Of a stretch of 64,000 nt of DNA, positions 11,636 through 21,889 are shown piece after piece. The notes beneath the pieces are model-generated. The model was given only the letters and a program-made list of their open reading frames with translations, ran no database searches and was not told the DNA's origin. The position numbers and the translations under genes are program-made. Source of the stretch: Diplolepis rosae. Lineage: Eukaryota; Arthropoda; Insecta; Hymenoptera; Diplolepididae. Within the stretch, counting starts at the first letter, position 1, and the number at the start of each line of letters is the position of its first letter. Location of the stretch: positions 4,815,001-4,879,000 of the forward strand of contig JAPYXD010000466.1 in NCBI GenBank assembly GCA_030998225.1, written 5' to 3'.

Positions 11636-12506
11636 CAACTACCTTAAGTTAACTCTGCTTCATTCACTGAAATTAATATACTTGGAATTAAAATAAATAA
11701 TTCAATTCTATAAAATTCACTTAAATTCAATGCACCTAAACAATTCATGTTAGTGATAAGAATTGTAGTTAAAATAGTCGGAGTTTTTTACATATATTCA
11801 ATTGAAGCGAATTTCAGAAATTGCAAGTGAATTCCATAAAATTCAATTATTCATTTTGTGTCCAAGTATATATTCATAATTGAACTTACCGTGTACAACG
11901 AAGAGTGTTAAATTTATCCTGGGCAAAACGAAGCTCAGCGAACCAAACTTGTAAAAAACAATTACGCCGCGACACCAAATATCTTGCAACAGCAAAACAC
12001 AAAGGAGACCAGTGTGCACAGATCGGATACCGACGCAGTAACAACTACAGAAGCACCTTCTGTCCGTGTAAAACGAGTAGGGAGAGACGGCGGCGCGCGC
12101 TACTTTTGTTTCTTTCTCGTCGCTCTTGCACGCGAGAACGACTCATCCCACTTCCTTTTATTTTTACTAAGGAACAACACTTCTTTTCCGATATTTTAGA
12201 AAAAAATCTGCCTAAAATAAATATCTAAAAGATCATGTAAAATTTTATAAGCATTTGAACACTTCAAAAATAAACTTTCAGTAAAACTTGATGCAAATAA
12301 ATGTTCAAAATTTGAATCAATATATGTTTTCCTATTCAAATTTCCATACTTTTTATCAATTTTGTACATTTAAAAAATTTTCAATCAGAGAGATATTTTC
12401 TATTAAGAAGATATAAACTTAAAATTCCTACATCTATTTCTTATTTTTCACCCATGAAGAAGAAAATACTGAAATGATTTTTCATAAATCCGTTTAAAAA
12501 CGTCTT
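11636..12506. other. No supported gene; unrecognised frame at 11,905-12,228
   Basis: A 107-codon frame (11,905-12,228) lies in a locally GC-richer patch (11,930-12,150). Its product is arginine-rich with no motif I recognise. Nothing marks it as a gene, such as a promoter, homology or splice structure I could defend. Confidence 0.25.
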
Positions 12507-12834
12507 TATCATTTTGCATGGTGCCCGTATGGTGCCAGTATTGAGCCGACGCTTGGCATAACTGTGAGAAGTACGGGTTAGCCGTCGTTATCATTTTGCA
12601 TTTGGCCCGTATGGCACCCGTATTGAGCCGACGCTTGGCATAACTGTGGGACGTACGGGTTAGCCGTCTTTATCATTTTGCATGGTGCCCGTATGGTGCC
12701 CGTATTAAGCCGACGCTTGGCATAACTGTGGGAAGTACGGGTTAGCCGTCGTTATCATTTTGCATTAGACCCGTATGGTGCCCGTATTGAGACGACGCTT
12801 GGCATAACTACGGAAAGTACGGGCTAGCCATCAT
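12507..12834. repeat. Tandem array, four copies of an 82-bp unit
   Basis: The word TATCATTTTGCAT starts copies at 12,507, 12,589, 12,671 and 12,753, an exact 82-bp spacing. Each unit continues with a GCCCGTATGG-type word, then AGCCGACGCTTGGCATAACT and GTACGGG. Copies differ at only a few positions. The array is GC-richer than its flanks and is followed (12,835-13,020) by sequence built from GCCTGCATTA, GCCAGTACT and GCGCAGTACTGCGCC. A related stretch occurs at 16,260-16,520. Confidence 0.8.
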
Positions 12835-13494
12835 TCAGTTTATGTGCATTGGGCCTGAGTTATGCCTGAGTTAAGCCAACGCTACCATGCCGCTGCTGGT
12901 CTTCCGACACTGGCGTAGTGCTATGCCTGCATTATAGCCAGTACTATGCCTGCATTGGTAAGCCAGCACTGGCTTGCCATTACAGGCGCAGTACTGCGCC
13001 CGTTGTATATACGGGCGTAAATACGAAATTTCCGATTGGGTAGTTGGAATTACTCATTGCGAACTTGAATGCATAATTTCTTTATGCGATAATTTTCTTG
13101 ATTCAAAAGTTTCATCATATTTTTGGAATTGAAAAAACTCAAATTTTTTAGATTCTGAACATACGTTGATTTTACTCTTGAAAACAAAAATTAAAGGAAT
13201 CATAACCTGTATAAAGTATCACTAATATTGAATAATAAAAATTAATACTTCTAAAATGTATATAAATCTTTTTATTATGCAATGTTCTTTAATTCAAAAA
13301 TTTGATCTGTTTCTTTAAAAAAGATTTCATTTTATAGAAAATCGATTTAATAATTAAAAATTTTAATCAGAATCATAAATTGGCATAAAATTTAAAAATT
13401 CCCGATTACACGGGGCCCATACACTTCTTTCACGGCCCTGCAGTAGTTGCAGGTTATAAGTTATAAGCGCTATTTTCTTTCTTATATTCCAAGC

Positions 13495-13575
13495 GTGCGC
13501 AGCCGAGAGGCTTAGTCGTTAGGTTAGTAATGCGTTAATTATAAGTAGAGAGGGTTCGAACCCGCAGCGTTAAGA
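13495..13575 (+). repeat. tRNA-like stretch, possible SINE head
   Basis: The sequence GGGTTCGAACCC (about 13,553-13,564) matches a Pol III B box (T arm). About 35-45 bp upstream, GGCTTAGTCGTTAGG resembles an A box. No full cloverleaf folds: only part of the T stem pairs and no acceptor stem was found. The word TAGTAATGCGTTA recurs at about 23,740, hinting at a dispersed family. It is best read as a tRNA-derived SINE remnant or chance similarity. Confidence 0.3.
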
Positions 13576-14225
13576 ATAATTTTTAATATCACCTAAACGA
13601 GCGTTTGTGTCTATTAGAAAGTAAATTCAGTTTTGAAATCTACTAAGAATATTCATCGATCCAACTACTGCTATTATTTGATTTACCCCTATGTTCCTGC
13701 AGTTCAGTTAACTTCAAAAATGACATGGGGCCTTTACATACTACGGAAAGTAAGTTAAAAAGTAGTCGAACTTACTGAGATTTTGTTTCGGTGTACGCGT
13801 AATGTAAAAGGACTGTCAATTTACTTAGAAAAAATTTCCTAGTTTGAAAACAGATTTTTTACTGTGAAAACAGTAAACTTAACCTTCCAAGCCCTAATGG
13901 TGTCCTTTTTTGTAGGTTGGGTAATGTAAGGGCTGACCTCACAAAACCCCTGCTAGAAAGTCTAGTAGGGCCCACCTCGACAAAAGCTTTACGTTAACGA
14001 CGGGGTCCTGGCTAGTTTTCCACGCTAGATCCCGACTAGAGATAGGGCAAACTCGTCGGAGCCCCACTAGACCCCTATCAAAATTTCTACACGGGAATGT
14101 CAAGACGAAACATTTACTTTCGGTCGAGAAAAAAGTTCCGTTTTACCAAGAAAGCATACAGGTTTACAAATGTGCAGTCGTGATGACGAAAATGCACAAA
14201 ATGCAAAAACAGTTCAGTTTCAGAA

Positions 14226-15044
14226 CCCGTGCGGAAATTGCCTTATTTTGCCTTATTTAAAAAAACGCTCGGACCATTTTAAAATAGTTAATTATACTGC
14301 TTTAGGTGGAACTCTTTCGATGCACAAAAATTTTAAATTTTGAAATCGCAAAAAATTTTCCAACTTGTTTCTTGACATTAAAATATAAAAAGTTATGTAT
14401 GTTACTATGTAAATTATTAATAACGTACAGTAAAAATTAATACTTCTAAAGTATACAACTTTTTATTGGATAATGTTTTTGATAAAAAAGTTTTTTCCAA
14501 GTTTCATACAAAAATACTGTGTTTTATAGAAATTTAATTCATTCATTCAAAGTGGAAAAATTTCAAACCCATAACTGATTAAAATACCTGAAACAAAAAG
14601 ATTGCTTATTAACAGGGGACAGACCCATTTTATACGGCCTTTGCAGCAGTGTAGCTTATGAATTTTAATTCAAGCGTGCGATTACAAATAATGTATCATT
14701 GTATGCTTAAATATCTGAACATAAACAACGTATTATTATATAATAATATTTGTGTCCATGTTTCCACTGAAACTTCTCCCCTCTTTACAGCACCTTTCTT
14801 TTGTTCAATTCCAATTATTCAAACGAAAATATTAACTTTGCCGCTTGAAAACCTTATTTATTTCTAAGGCACAAGAAAGGTTACCTGATACGGACCGTCT
14901 AAGGTCGGTCACATACGGCCCTTTTCATGCCGAGCATGACGAAACACCATTAGGCCCTAATAGGATTTCCTTATCCGGGCCGTAAATAAAATAAGGTAAC
15001 CTTATAAGGGCCTGCTAGTGCCCTGATTTCAATTTCTACACGGG
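14226..15044. mobile_element. TIR element, ~819 bp
   Basis: The left end reads CCCGTGCGGAAATTGCC and the right end GATTTCAATTTCTACACGGG, complementary over about 15 bp with two mismatches. The body shares diverged blocks with 13,040-13,500, for example AAAAATTAATACTTCTAAA followed by a TTTTTATT word and later TTCAAGCGTGCG. It belongs to the same family as the copy ending at 14,095. No transposase frame is present. Confidence 0.6.
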
Positions 15045-15394
15045 AAGTATCAGAATGCATAGAAAGCCCTTTTGATACAAAAAGTATAGAATTTAATGAA
15101 ATTGTTATGATTCCAGCAGTACTGCACTTGATCAAAATAGATAAATCATAATCACAGCGAATGGAAAGCGGAAGTACCCTAACTTTCAAGGAACAGTGTT
15201 GAAAAGTCGAAGTGTCACAGCTGGCCGTGTCAAATCCGTTCGCAGCAGGGTAGCAACCCTCGAGTTGAATGAGAGGGCAATCGAAAGTACAACCACGTTA
15301 TTAGACATTATTATACACATCGTGTCGTTGCGTCACACTATGTCCACCCGATTATTATTGGTCGCGTGTATGGACATTGGTTGTGTAAATACAT

Positions 15395-15770
15395 ATACAT
15401 ATATATAAAAGAGCCGGGAGTCTGTGTTGGAAAAGGTTTTATTCGCGAGCCGACGTAATTCAGCCTCGCCAAAGGCCGGGCGCTAGAACAGAGATGCCGG
15501 AGAGGGGCGGAGGGGATAAAAGTGAGGGTGGCGGTGGGATAAACGTGACGCGGCGTGACTTGTGTAGCTCGTTACTCGCCCGGCCACACAATGTGCTCGT
15601 CAGCGTGCCACGTATATTCATCTCGCATTACGCAGACCCGAATCACTATATGCTCTTTAAGCGGGAGCGCACTTGTGGCGCGAAAGCGAGATCATTCAAG
15701 AGAAGCCGCAGGTTTGCTGTGGAAATGGGGGAGCAAAGTAAATTAGAGATAATTATAGGAGGAGAATAAT
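15395..15770 (+). promoter_or_regulatory. GC/CpG-rich island with TATA-like box; candidate promoter
   Basis: TATATATAAAAG at about 15,398-15,409 is a good TATA-box match. It is followed by about 350 bp that is far richer in GC and CpG than the surroundings. A 91-codon frame (15,494-15,769) starts about 85 bp downstream, but its product has no motif I recognise and a second frame overlaps it. This could be a host promoter with a first exon, or the end of an unrecognised element. No transcript evidence is available from sequence alone. Confidence 0.3.
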
Positions 15771-16841
15771 GCAGAATGTATGATGGTATTCGAAAAGTAA
15801 AATATTTTATGAATCAGCGTAAAAAATATTTTCTCATGTTTCATATGAAAAACCATGCGCAATATCATTTTTTACATAATACAACCGAAAAAACTATTAC
15901 CAAGTCACTTGACAGAAAAACTATCTAAGAAATGTAGATAGGAATTTCAATGCGATAACTTTTACGAATTTTTTTCGTAAATTTCTATGGACTATATTAA
16001 AAGCTAGATTGATTGTTAAGTTTTACAATACTATATTTAAAAGTAAATTTATACAAATTGAATCAAAAACATTTTATTAGAGATTCATATTCTGTACCGA
16101 AAAATATAGTTCGTTTGCAAAGAAACTGAAAAATGTATGGAACACTCAACGAAAAATACTTATGAAATTATTTATGAAAATACATATTGAATGGATATGT
16201 CAAAAATAGATCAGTTAAAGGTTGTGAAAATAGTACGTCGGCAATTTGTCAGTAATGACAATTAGTACTGCGTCATTAGTAAACCAGTATCGGTATTGGA
16301 CCAATAGTAATGATCAGTACAACGACAGTAGTAAACTAGTAGAGTGGAAACTGTCAATGATATCTCTACTTCAGAGTGTCACCAGTACTGTTAAAGAATA
16401 CCGCGCCAGTACTACGCCAGTAATATGCCAATGTTTGGCACAGTATTTCCAGGCAGTACTGGCATCACTTCTCGGTTACAACTGGCACAGTACTGCGCCG
16501 GTTGTAAATACTGTCTGGCCTCCGACTTTTCCACCTGGGTCTTTGTCAAAATATACAAAACATTTGCTATTGTAGCTAAGACTTAGCTGGCAGAGGTAAT
16601 TTTGAGTTTAACTTTTCGAATAACTGATTCTTAGCTACTGCAGCTAATCTTTTTTATGCGTGTATTATAGGCACGTTAGTACAAATCTTGGAAAAACATT
16701 TTTTTTATCAATTTATCAAATTTTTTTTTGATCTGTGTAATTTTCAAGTTAATTCTTCATGATTTATTACTGAGTAATTCTATGAGTAGCACCTGTCACA
16801 GTCATTTTAAAATTGTATTATCATTCAGAGAAATTTAAAAA
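15771..16841. other. No gene; decayed repeat related to the 12.8-13.0 kb stretch
   Basis: Between about 16,230 and 16,520 the words CAGTACTG, CCAGTA and GCGCCGGTTGTAA recur, as they do at 12,840-13,020. The 109-codon frame at 16,246-16,575 is built from these repeats and has no protein motif. Confidence 0.4.
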
Positions 16842-17842
16842 CCCAAGTAAAAATTTTCAAAAGTTTTATTTGAGATACTTGTAAGTTTTCCTTTTCAACT
16901 AGTGAGGACCTCTTGAGGAAAACTTGTAAGGTATTCAGAAGAAATGTAATGCTACGCCATTTAAGTTATAAGTGAATCTAAACTTTTGAAGTATTGTTAA
17001 GGCACTCTCTAGTTATTTTTGAGGAAATAGACAGTTCTTTATTAGGAATTGAAATCTCACATATGTACGCAAATCTGAGTGAAGGTTTTGAGCAATAAAG
17101 TCTAATGTTGATGGGCCTTGAGAATCGATTCCAAAAAATTTGTCGGTATCAGTTGATCCGTCTGTCACAAAAACTGTTATATAAAAACCTAATACCAAAA
17201 ATGAGAATACAAAAAAGTTTTTGAAAACCAGGTAACGAAAACTTATGCGGGATCCCGAGGAATTTATATAGATTAAGTAAGAAAGTAATCAAAGGACTTT
17301 GTAGATTAAAAAATAAATTGTACGTGACACGCTTTTGCAACATTTTTGCCAAGAAACAAAACAAGGTAAATTGCGAATTTTATTGAAAAAATAATGTCAT
17401 AAACCATAAAATATAGACGTATTGCGATGAATACTTACCAGACTCATACTGATACTTTTGGCTAATTTTTCTCCTTTTACGAAATCGTTTCATTCAGTTT
17501 CTGTTTCCTTCCATTTTCGGCCCATTTTACGATATGCAAAAGTTTTTTCCCAACACCTTACAAACGCACTAAATTTTAGGTTGACATTTAACTTGTATTT
17601 TTAGTACGCACACATTAAATTAAATGATTGCAACTTTTCGCTTACAAATGCCTCAACAATTACTTACAAGCAATATTCGAAAGTTAATCACAGGGGAAAC
17701 TAGAAAAGTTTTACTCCAGTTTAGCTTGTAATAGTTAAACTTACAAATAATTAGCAAATTCCTTACGAATATATTCTTACTAGTTTTGACTTACTATTAA
17801 CTAATCAGCTGTCAAGTGAAACTTAAGAAATTTCTACCTGGG
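16842..17842. mobile_element. Diverged TIR element, ~1.0 kb
   Basis: The left end CCCAAGTAAAAATTTTC and the right end GAAATTTCTACCTGGG are imperfect complements and resemble the CCCGTGTAGAAATT ends of the neighbouring family. The subterminal zones also share ACTTACAA/TTGTAAGT words in opposite orientation. There is no ORF of interest. Confidence 0.45.
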
Positions 17843-17914
17843 AATTACAGTAATGGTTGCTAATCGTTGACCGTTCACTAAACGTTCGTTGACCTCGTAA
17901 TAATATTAATAAGA

Positions 17915-18014
17915 AGAATTTTTGTTCATTTCTCGTTATTTTGGCATAGGGTCAGTTTCTTCTTATTTTCTTTGATTAAAATTATCACTATTAGATTTAA
18001 AATTGCGCAAAAAG
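17915..18014. repeat. 100-bp direct repeat, copy 1
   Basis: This 100-bp stretch recurs at 18,988-19,087 with one visible base difference (TCTTCTT against TCTTTTT). The second copy ends exactly where LINE sequence begins. Part of the motif (a GGGTCAGT word, then a T-rich run) is found again, diverged, at about 24,070-24,100. Confidence 0.8.
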
Positions 18015-18934
18015 AAAGAAAGGCAAACGTTTCGGCCACATATGGGGGCTCTCTTCAGTGCCATAAATTCAAAAATTAATTCAAAATTTCTGTAAAAGAT
18101 TAGAATATAGGAGATAATTAAAAAAAGGGTTATCATAGAAAATAAAAACTTATCTCACAGCTTGCAATTCAAAATGAAGTAGTCCAGTATGTAGGATCAC
18201 GAATTGAAAAAATATTTAAAATTCACTGTGAATAAAAAACTGGATAAAATGAAAAAATATAAAACATTTTGCACACGAACCGACCAGAATTTTTTTTTTT
18301 TTTAATTTTATTATTAAAGAAGGATGCCAAATTGGTTATCAATGGAAAAACGCGAACAAGGTTTACATTTTTAAAAACTTTTTGTGAAGACTTTGTTACC
18401 GGAGTCTCTCACAGAATGATCTGAACTGTTTTAAAAACCGACTCGGGACATGTGGCTTTGCTGACCGACAATTTTTTTCTATAAGCAATCCTGAGAGGTT
18501 CTTTTCCTCCTTGAAGAAGACTATTGTCCTATACCTAGTTAAGAAATTTGAGACGTTAATGATGATTTTCACGAGTGGACGAAGGCGTTTATTTTTCAAT
18601 AAAACGATTTTGTATACTAGTTTCACGGACAATCCATTTAACACTGAATTTGCAAGCAAGGTGTTTCATAAACATAAAATATTATAATATCTATATATGT
18701 AATTTTACTCAATATTTAAAAAAATTTTAAGTTGTTTATTTTCGCATTCAGATTTATTCTGAGATGTTTTGAAAAAATAATAATAAATTTATCTTTAAAA
18801 ATTAATAAAAATGCAATTTAAATATTCGTGATATTAAGTATCACATTTGAAAGTATTATTAAATTTAACTAGTTCTGAAAATGGTCAGAACTGTGAGATA
18901 TTCTAGCTTTATAGTGAATGTGCCATTTTTAAAT
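18015..18934. other. No gene seen
   Basis: AT-rich sequence with a poly-T run at 18,291-18,303 and short frames without recognised motifs. It separates the two copies of the 100-bp direct repeat. Confidence 0.35.
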
Positions 18935-18987
18935 TTCAAAGTGACATGTTTGATAACATGTCTAGTATTATATTGACCCCAATTCAT

Positions 18988-19087
18988 AGAATTTTTGTTC
19001 ATTTCTCGTTATTTTGGCATAGGGTCAGTTTCTTTTTATTTTCTTTGATTAAAATTATCACTATTAGATTTAAAATTGCGCAAAAAG
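18988..19087. repeat. 100-bp direct repeat, copy 2
   Basis: Second copy of the block at 17,915-18,014, ending at the 5' junction of the truncated LINE. The long frame that starts at 18,946 runs through this repeat into LINE sequence, so its first ~47 codons are not part of the retrotransposon protein. Confidence 0.8.
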
Positions 19088-19809
19088 GAATTAAGTACCT
19101 GGGAGTGCAGTTGGATCGAAGGCTTAGCTTCGGCGAACACCTGCAGATCGCGGTTGCCAAAGCCATCCAATGCGGGGCCGCCCTGACTCGGCTCATGCCC
19201 AACATTGGTGGACCCAGGGAAGCTAAGAGAAGGCTGGTGGCGAGCGTGGTAAATTCGAAGCTGCTTTATGCAGCTCCGATCTGGACAAGTGCCCTTAACA
19301 ACCATGCTATCCTGAAGAAGCTGTTCTCGGCACAGAGAGGTGTTGTGATGAGAATTGTCTCAGCATACCGAACTGTGTCGACGAGTGCTGTGCTGGTCCT
19401 GGCGAGCGTCCCGCCAATTGATTTATTGGCGGAGGAAAGGAAAGAGACCTTTCAGCTCCGTAAGGAGCTCACCTGCTTAACCAACCTGCAGGAAATCGCT
19501 CGCGCGAAGGAGGCCATCCGCAAGGATGGAAGGCGCAGACTCGTCGAGAAATGGCAGACGAGATGGCATGGTGACCAATCCGGGAGATGGACACACCGTC
19601 TAATCCCGGAGCACACCACCTGGCTGGAGAGAAAGCACGGTCAAGTCGGCTTTTATCTGGCGCAAGCGCTTTCAGGCCATGGCTGCTTTAATGCGTACCT
19701 GAAGCGTTTCAAGAAAAGAGACGACGAGTCGTGTATCTACTGCGGATCCCTCGTGGACAATGCAGAGCACAAACTCTTTTTCTGTGCCAGGTGGGGCGTG
19801 GCAAGATAG
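19088..19809 (+). pseudogene. LINE ORF2 C-terminal fragment
   Basis: The product covers the region after the reverse transcriptase fingers/palm of an R1-clade ORF2. It begins KYLGVQLDRRLSFGEH, which marks the end of the RT domain. It continues through the conserved thumb-like region (RRLVASVVNSKLLYAAPIW) and ends in the C-terminal zinc-knuckle zone (C-I-Y-C-G, then N-A-E-H and C-A-R-W-G-V-A-R). A TAG at 19,807-19,809 cuts it about 55 residues before the natural end; homologous sequence continues in frame beyond it. It cannot be functional alone because the endonuclease and RT catalytic core are missing. Confidence 0.85.
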
Positions 19810-20341
19810 GCTGTCGGCCGGGCAGTGGGCGCACAACTCACCCCTGACACGATGGTCTCTCTCATGCTCCAGTCTGAACGGATATGCATGCTTATCAAGT
19901 CATTCGTCACCCTGGTGATGAAGACGAGGGAGCTTGATGGGCGTGCAGAGCGTGGCAACAACGATGGTCAGTAGAAATCGTATCGGGGCTTGCACCTGCG
20001 GTCCTGCAACCGGGGCGGACTTGGCTGTCCGCGTCGACCGGGGAAGGAATCTTCTTGTTCCTCCCCAGGTTGGCGCGGCTAGTCAGTCTGCCTAACGGGC
20101 GTGTGGCCGCGGATGGGAGTTCCGGGCGAACGGGTGACGGAAGAGTCGTACGCGACTTTAAGCTGGAACCAACCACCCGTTAAGTTTAAAGCCGATAGGC
20201 GGTTCCGCGGGTGGTGTTCTGGTTCGAGAGAGGTGGTTTTTTGGTTTTAACAGGTATTGCCTAGACCCGTCCTAGGAGAGTCCTGTACAACGTCTATAAA
20301 AGATTTCGCCATTTTTCCTCCTCACCAAAAAAAAAAAAAAA
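19088..20341 (+). mobile_element. 5'-truncated R1-like LINE, 3' third of ORF2 plus 3'UTR and poly-A
   Basis: This copy begins inside ORF2, downstream of the reverse transcriptase catalytic core, and ends in a poly-A run at about 20,327-20,341. The 3' UTR (19,810-20,326) matches that of the nearly full-length copy ending at 42,299, including TTAACAGGTAT, ACCCGTCCTAGGAGAGTCC and TCCTCCTCACC. 5' truncation with a poly-A tail is the usual result of target-primed reverse transcription. Compared with the second copy, this one retains about 100 bp (KYLGVQLDRR through RLMPN) that the other has lost. Confidence 0.85.
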
Positions 20342-20355
20342 CATGTCACTTTGAA

Positions 20356-20792
20356 ATTAATAAGAAGAGCATAAAAGACATTTAAATTGTTTTAAGTATC
20401 ATTCTGCGTCATATTTTGAGTTTAAAGGTATCGAAATTAATTCAGTAATTTCATTTTTTAGCGTTAAAAACTAAAAAAACATAATATCTGTCATTGAAGG
20501 GAATGCAGTGGTTCACAATTTGCGGGACGTCTCCGCCGTTAGAGTTGTCCATTGGTTGGAGTGAGACACAACTATACTTTTGTGTCGCTCTAACAAATAG
20601 TCAATCCTGACGGTGGAGAAATGGAAATAGATGAACCACTGCATTACCTTCAGTGACAGATGTTATATTTTTTTACTTCTGACCGCTAAAAAGTAATATT
20701 TTAATACCAACTTTGATACCTTTAAACTCTAAATGTACTGCAGAATCACAATAGCAACAATTTAAATGTTTTTTATGCTCCTATTATTCATA
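20356..20792. mobile_element. Fold-back element, ~437 bp
   Basis: The left arm (20,356-20,520) pairs with the right arm (20,635-20,792). AAGAGCATAAAAGACATTTA is mirrored by a TAAATGTTTTTTATGCTCC-type end, and the block around GGTATCGAAATTAATT and CTGTCATTGAAGG also pairs. The centre (about 20,520-20,630) has a second, weaker inverted relation (CGCCGTTAGAG and CTCTAACA). No protein is encoded. Confidence 0.75.
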
Positions 20793-20970
20793 TTATTACG
20801 AGGTCAGTGAATGCCAGAGTTCTAAATTTCTCGGACATTTAGAATCCGGTCACGTTCTCGTGATTGTGACCGTCATTTTAAGAGAACTTGAGAATTTACA
20901 GAGAATTTAAGAGAATTTTACCTTCACCAATATTTTCTTTATCATTAAACCTTATAGTATTATAAATTTA
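20793..20970. other. Flank of mariner; possible arm of a larger inverted structure
   Basis: The stretch around 20,812-20,930 (CAGAGTTCTAAA, GTCACGTTCTCGTG, repeated GAGAATTT words) is a rough inverted counterpart of 22,320-22,435 on the far side of the mariner. The mariner may therefore sit in an older element. The identity is low and the edges are unclear. Confidence 0.3.
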
Positions 20971-21889
20971 CCAGGTGTATAACCTTAAATCCGCTGTTTG
21001 CTCAGAAATGGCGGTAGTGAACATATTTAGCTACAATAGAAACGTCATGCTTTTTTTTGTGTGAGTTCGACACCTGTCTACATAAATTAGTGCACATAGT
21101 CAGTTTTTTTATACAACAACATAAATTTTTCCTTGAGTAATCATGTCTAGTTTTGTGCCAGAAAAGGAGCATTTGCGGGAAGCTCTACTTTTTTGCTTCA
21201 ATTTGAAGAAATCGGCTGCCGAATCACATCGAATGCTTGTGGAGGCCTATGGTGACAGTGCTTTATCGGAAACAACTTGCAGAGACTGGTTTCGTCGGTT
21301 CAAAGACGGTCATTTTGAGTTGAGTGACAAGAAGCGTGAAAATCGGCCCAAAAAAGTTGAGGACAATGATCAGCAGGGTGTCGTCTACTATGAGCTATTA
21401 AAACCTGGTGAAACTGTCGATGCTCACCGCTACCACCAACAACTAATCAAATTACGCCGTGCTTTGCGTGAAAAAAGGCCGGATTATGAAGAAAGACATG
21501 AGAAGCTGATTTTTCTTCACGACAACGCCCCATCGCACACGTCAAAAATGGTCCAAAACTACTTGAAAACACTCAACTGGGAGGTGCTACCTCATCCCGC
21601 TTATTCACCAGACCTGGCCCCTTCTGATTACCACCTGTTTTCGTCGATGGGTCACGCGCTCGCTGAACAACACTTCGATTCGTACGAAGACGTTGGAAAA
21701 TGGCTTGACGAGTGATTTGCATCGAAAGATAAAGACTTTTTTTGGCGTGGTATACACAAATTGCCCGAGAGATGGGGAAAATGTATAGCAAGCAAGGGAA
21801 AATACTTTGAATAAAGTTTATTTTATTTTCTGCAAAAAAAAAGACTTTCTTTTGCCTAAAAAACTGCGGATTTAGGCTTATACACCTGG
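20971..21889 (+). mobile_element. mariner element with internal deletion, 919 bp
   Basis: The terminal inverted repeats are about 26-28 bp: CCAGGTGTATAACCTTAAAT at 20,971-20,990 and its near complement ending CACCTGG at 21,889. A TA dinucleotide on each side (20,969-20,970 and 21,890-21,891) is the expected mariner target-site duplication. Full-length mariners are about 1.3 kb, so roughly 0.4 kb is missing from the middle. The ends look intact, so the copy could in principle be mobilised in trans. Confidence 0.85.
21143..21814 (+). pseudogene. mariner transposase, internally deleted
   Basis: Mariner transposases bind the terminal repeats through an N-terminal HTH region and cut DNA with a D,D34D catalytic domain. 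Here residues 1-78 are the HTH region, starting MSSFVPEKEHLREAL and including TCRDWFRRFKDGHFELSDK. At about residue 78 the protein jumps to QQGVVYYELLKPGET, so the middle, including the first catalytic aspartate, is gone. The second (HDNAPSH) and third (YSPDLAPSDYHLF) aspartate motifs are kept. The deletion left the frame open, giving an in-frame fusion. A TGA at 21,713-21,715 replaces the usual tryptophan after WLDE, and homology continues in frame to a TAA at 21,812-21,814. The copy cannot catalyse transposition. Confidence 0.85.

Larger units (their letters stand above)
10469..14095. mobile_element. Possible TIR element of the CCCGTGTAGAAATT family, interrupted by other repeats
   Basis: The left end (10,469 on) reads CCCGTGTAGAAATTGCCCTA and the right end (to 14,095) reads AAATTTCTACACGGG, exact complements over about 14 bp. 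Both subterminal zones share GC-rich words built from ACTAGGGGCCC and GACTAGAA, unlike the AT-rich surroundings. Between them lie a fold-back element (11,073-11,635), an 82-bp tandem array and a tRNA-like stretch, so the 3.6 kb span would be nested. The ends may instead belong to separate solo copies: related ends occur at 14,226-15,044 and, more diverged, at 16,842-17,842. Confidence 0.4.
18935..20357. mobile_element. TIR element remnant hosting a LINE insertion
   Basis: AATTTCAAAGTGACATGT at about 18,935-18,952 is matched by its complement ACATGTCACTTTGAAATT at 20,340-20,357, directly after the LINE poly-A tail. The left end also holds a small palindrome, GACATGTTTGATAACATGTC. A related end, GTGACATGTTTGTATTCATG, occurs at about 23,993. 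I infer an older small inverted-repeat element into which the LINE (19,088-20,341) inserted, or which recombined with it. Confidence 0.5.

Noticed and set aside
16246..16575. 109-codon ORF
   Set aside because: It is built from CAGTACTG-type repeats also seen at 12.8-13.0 kb.
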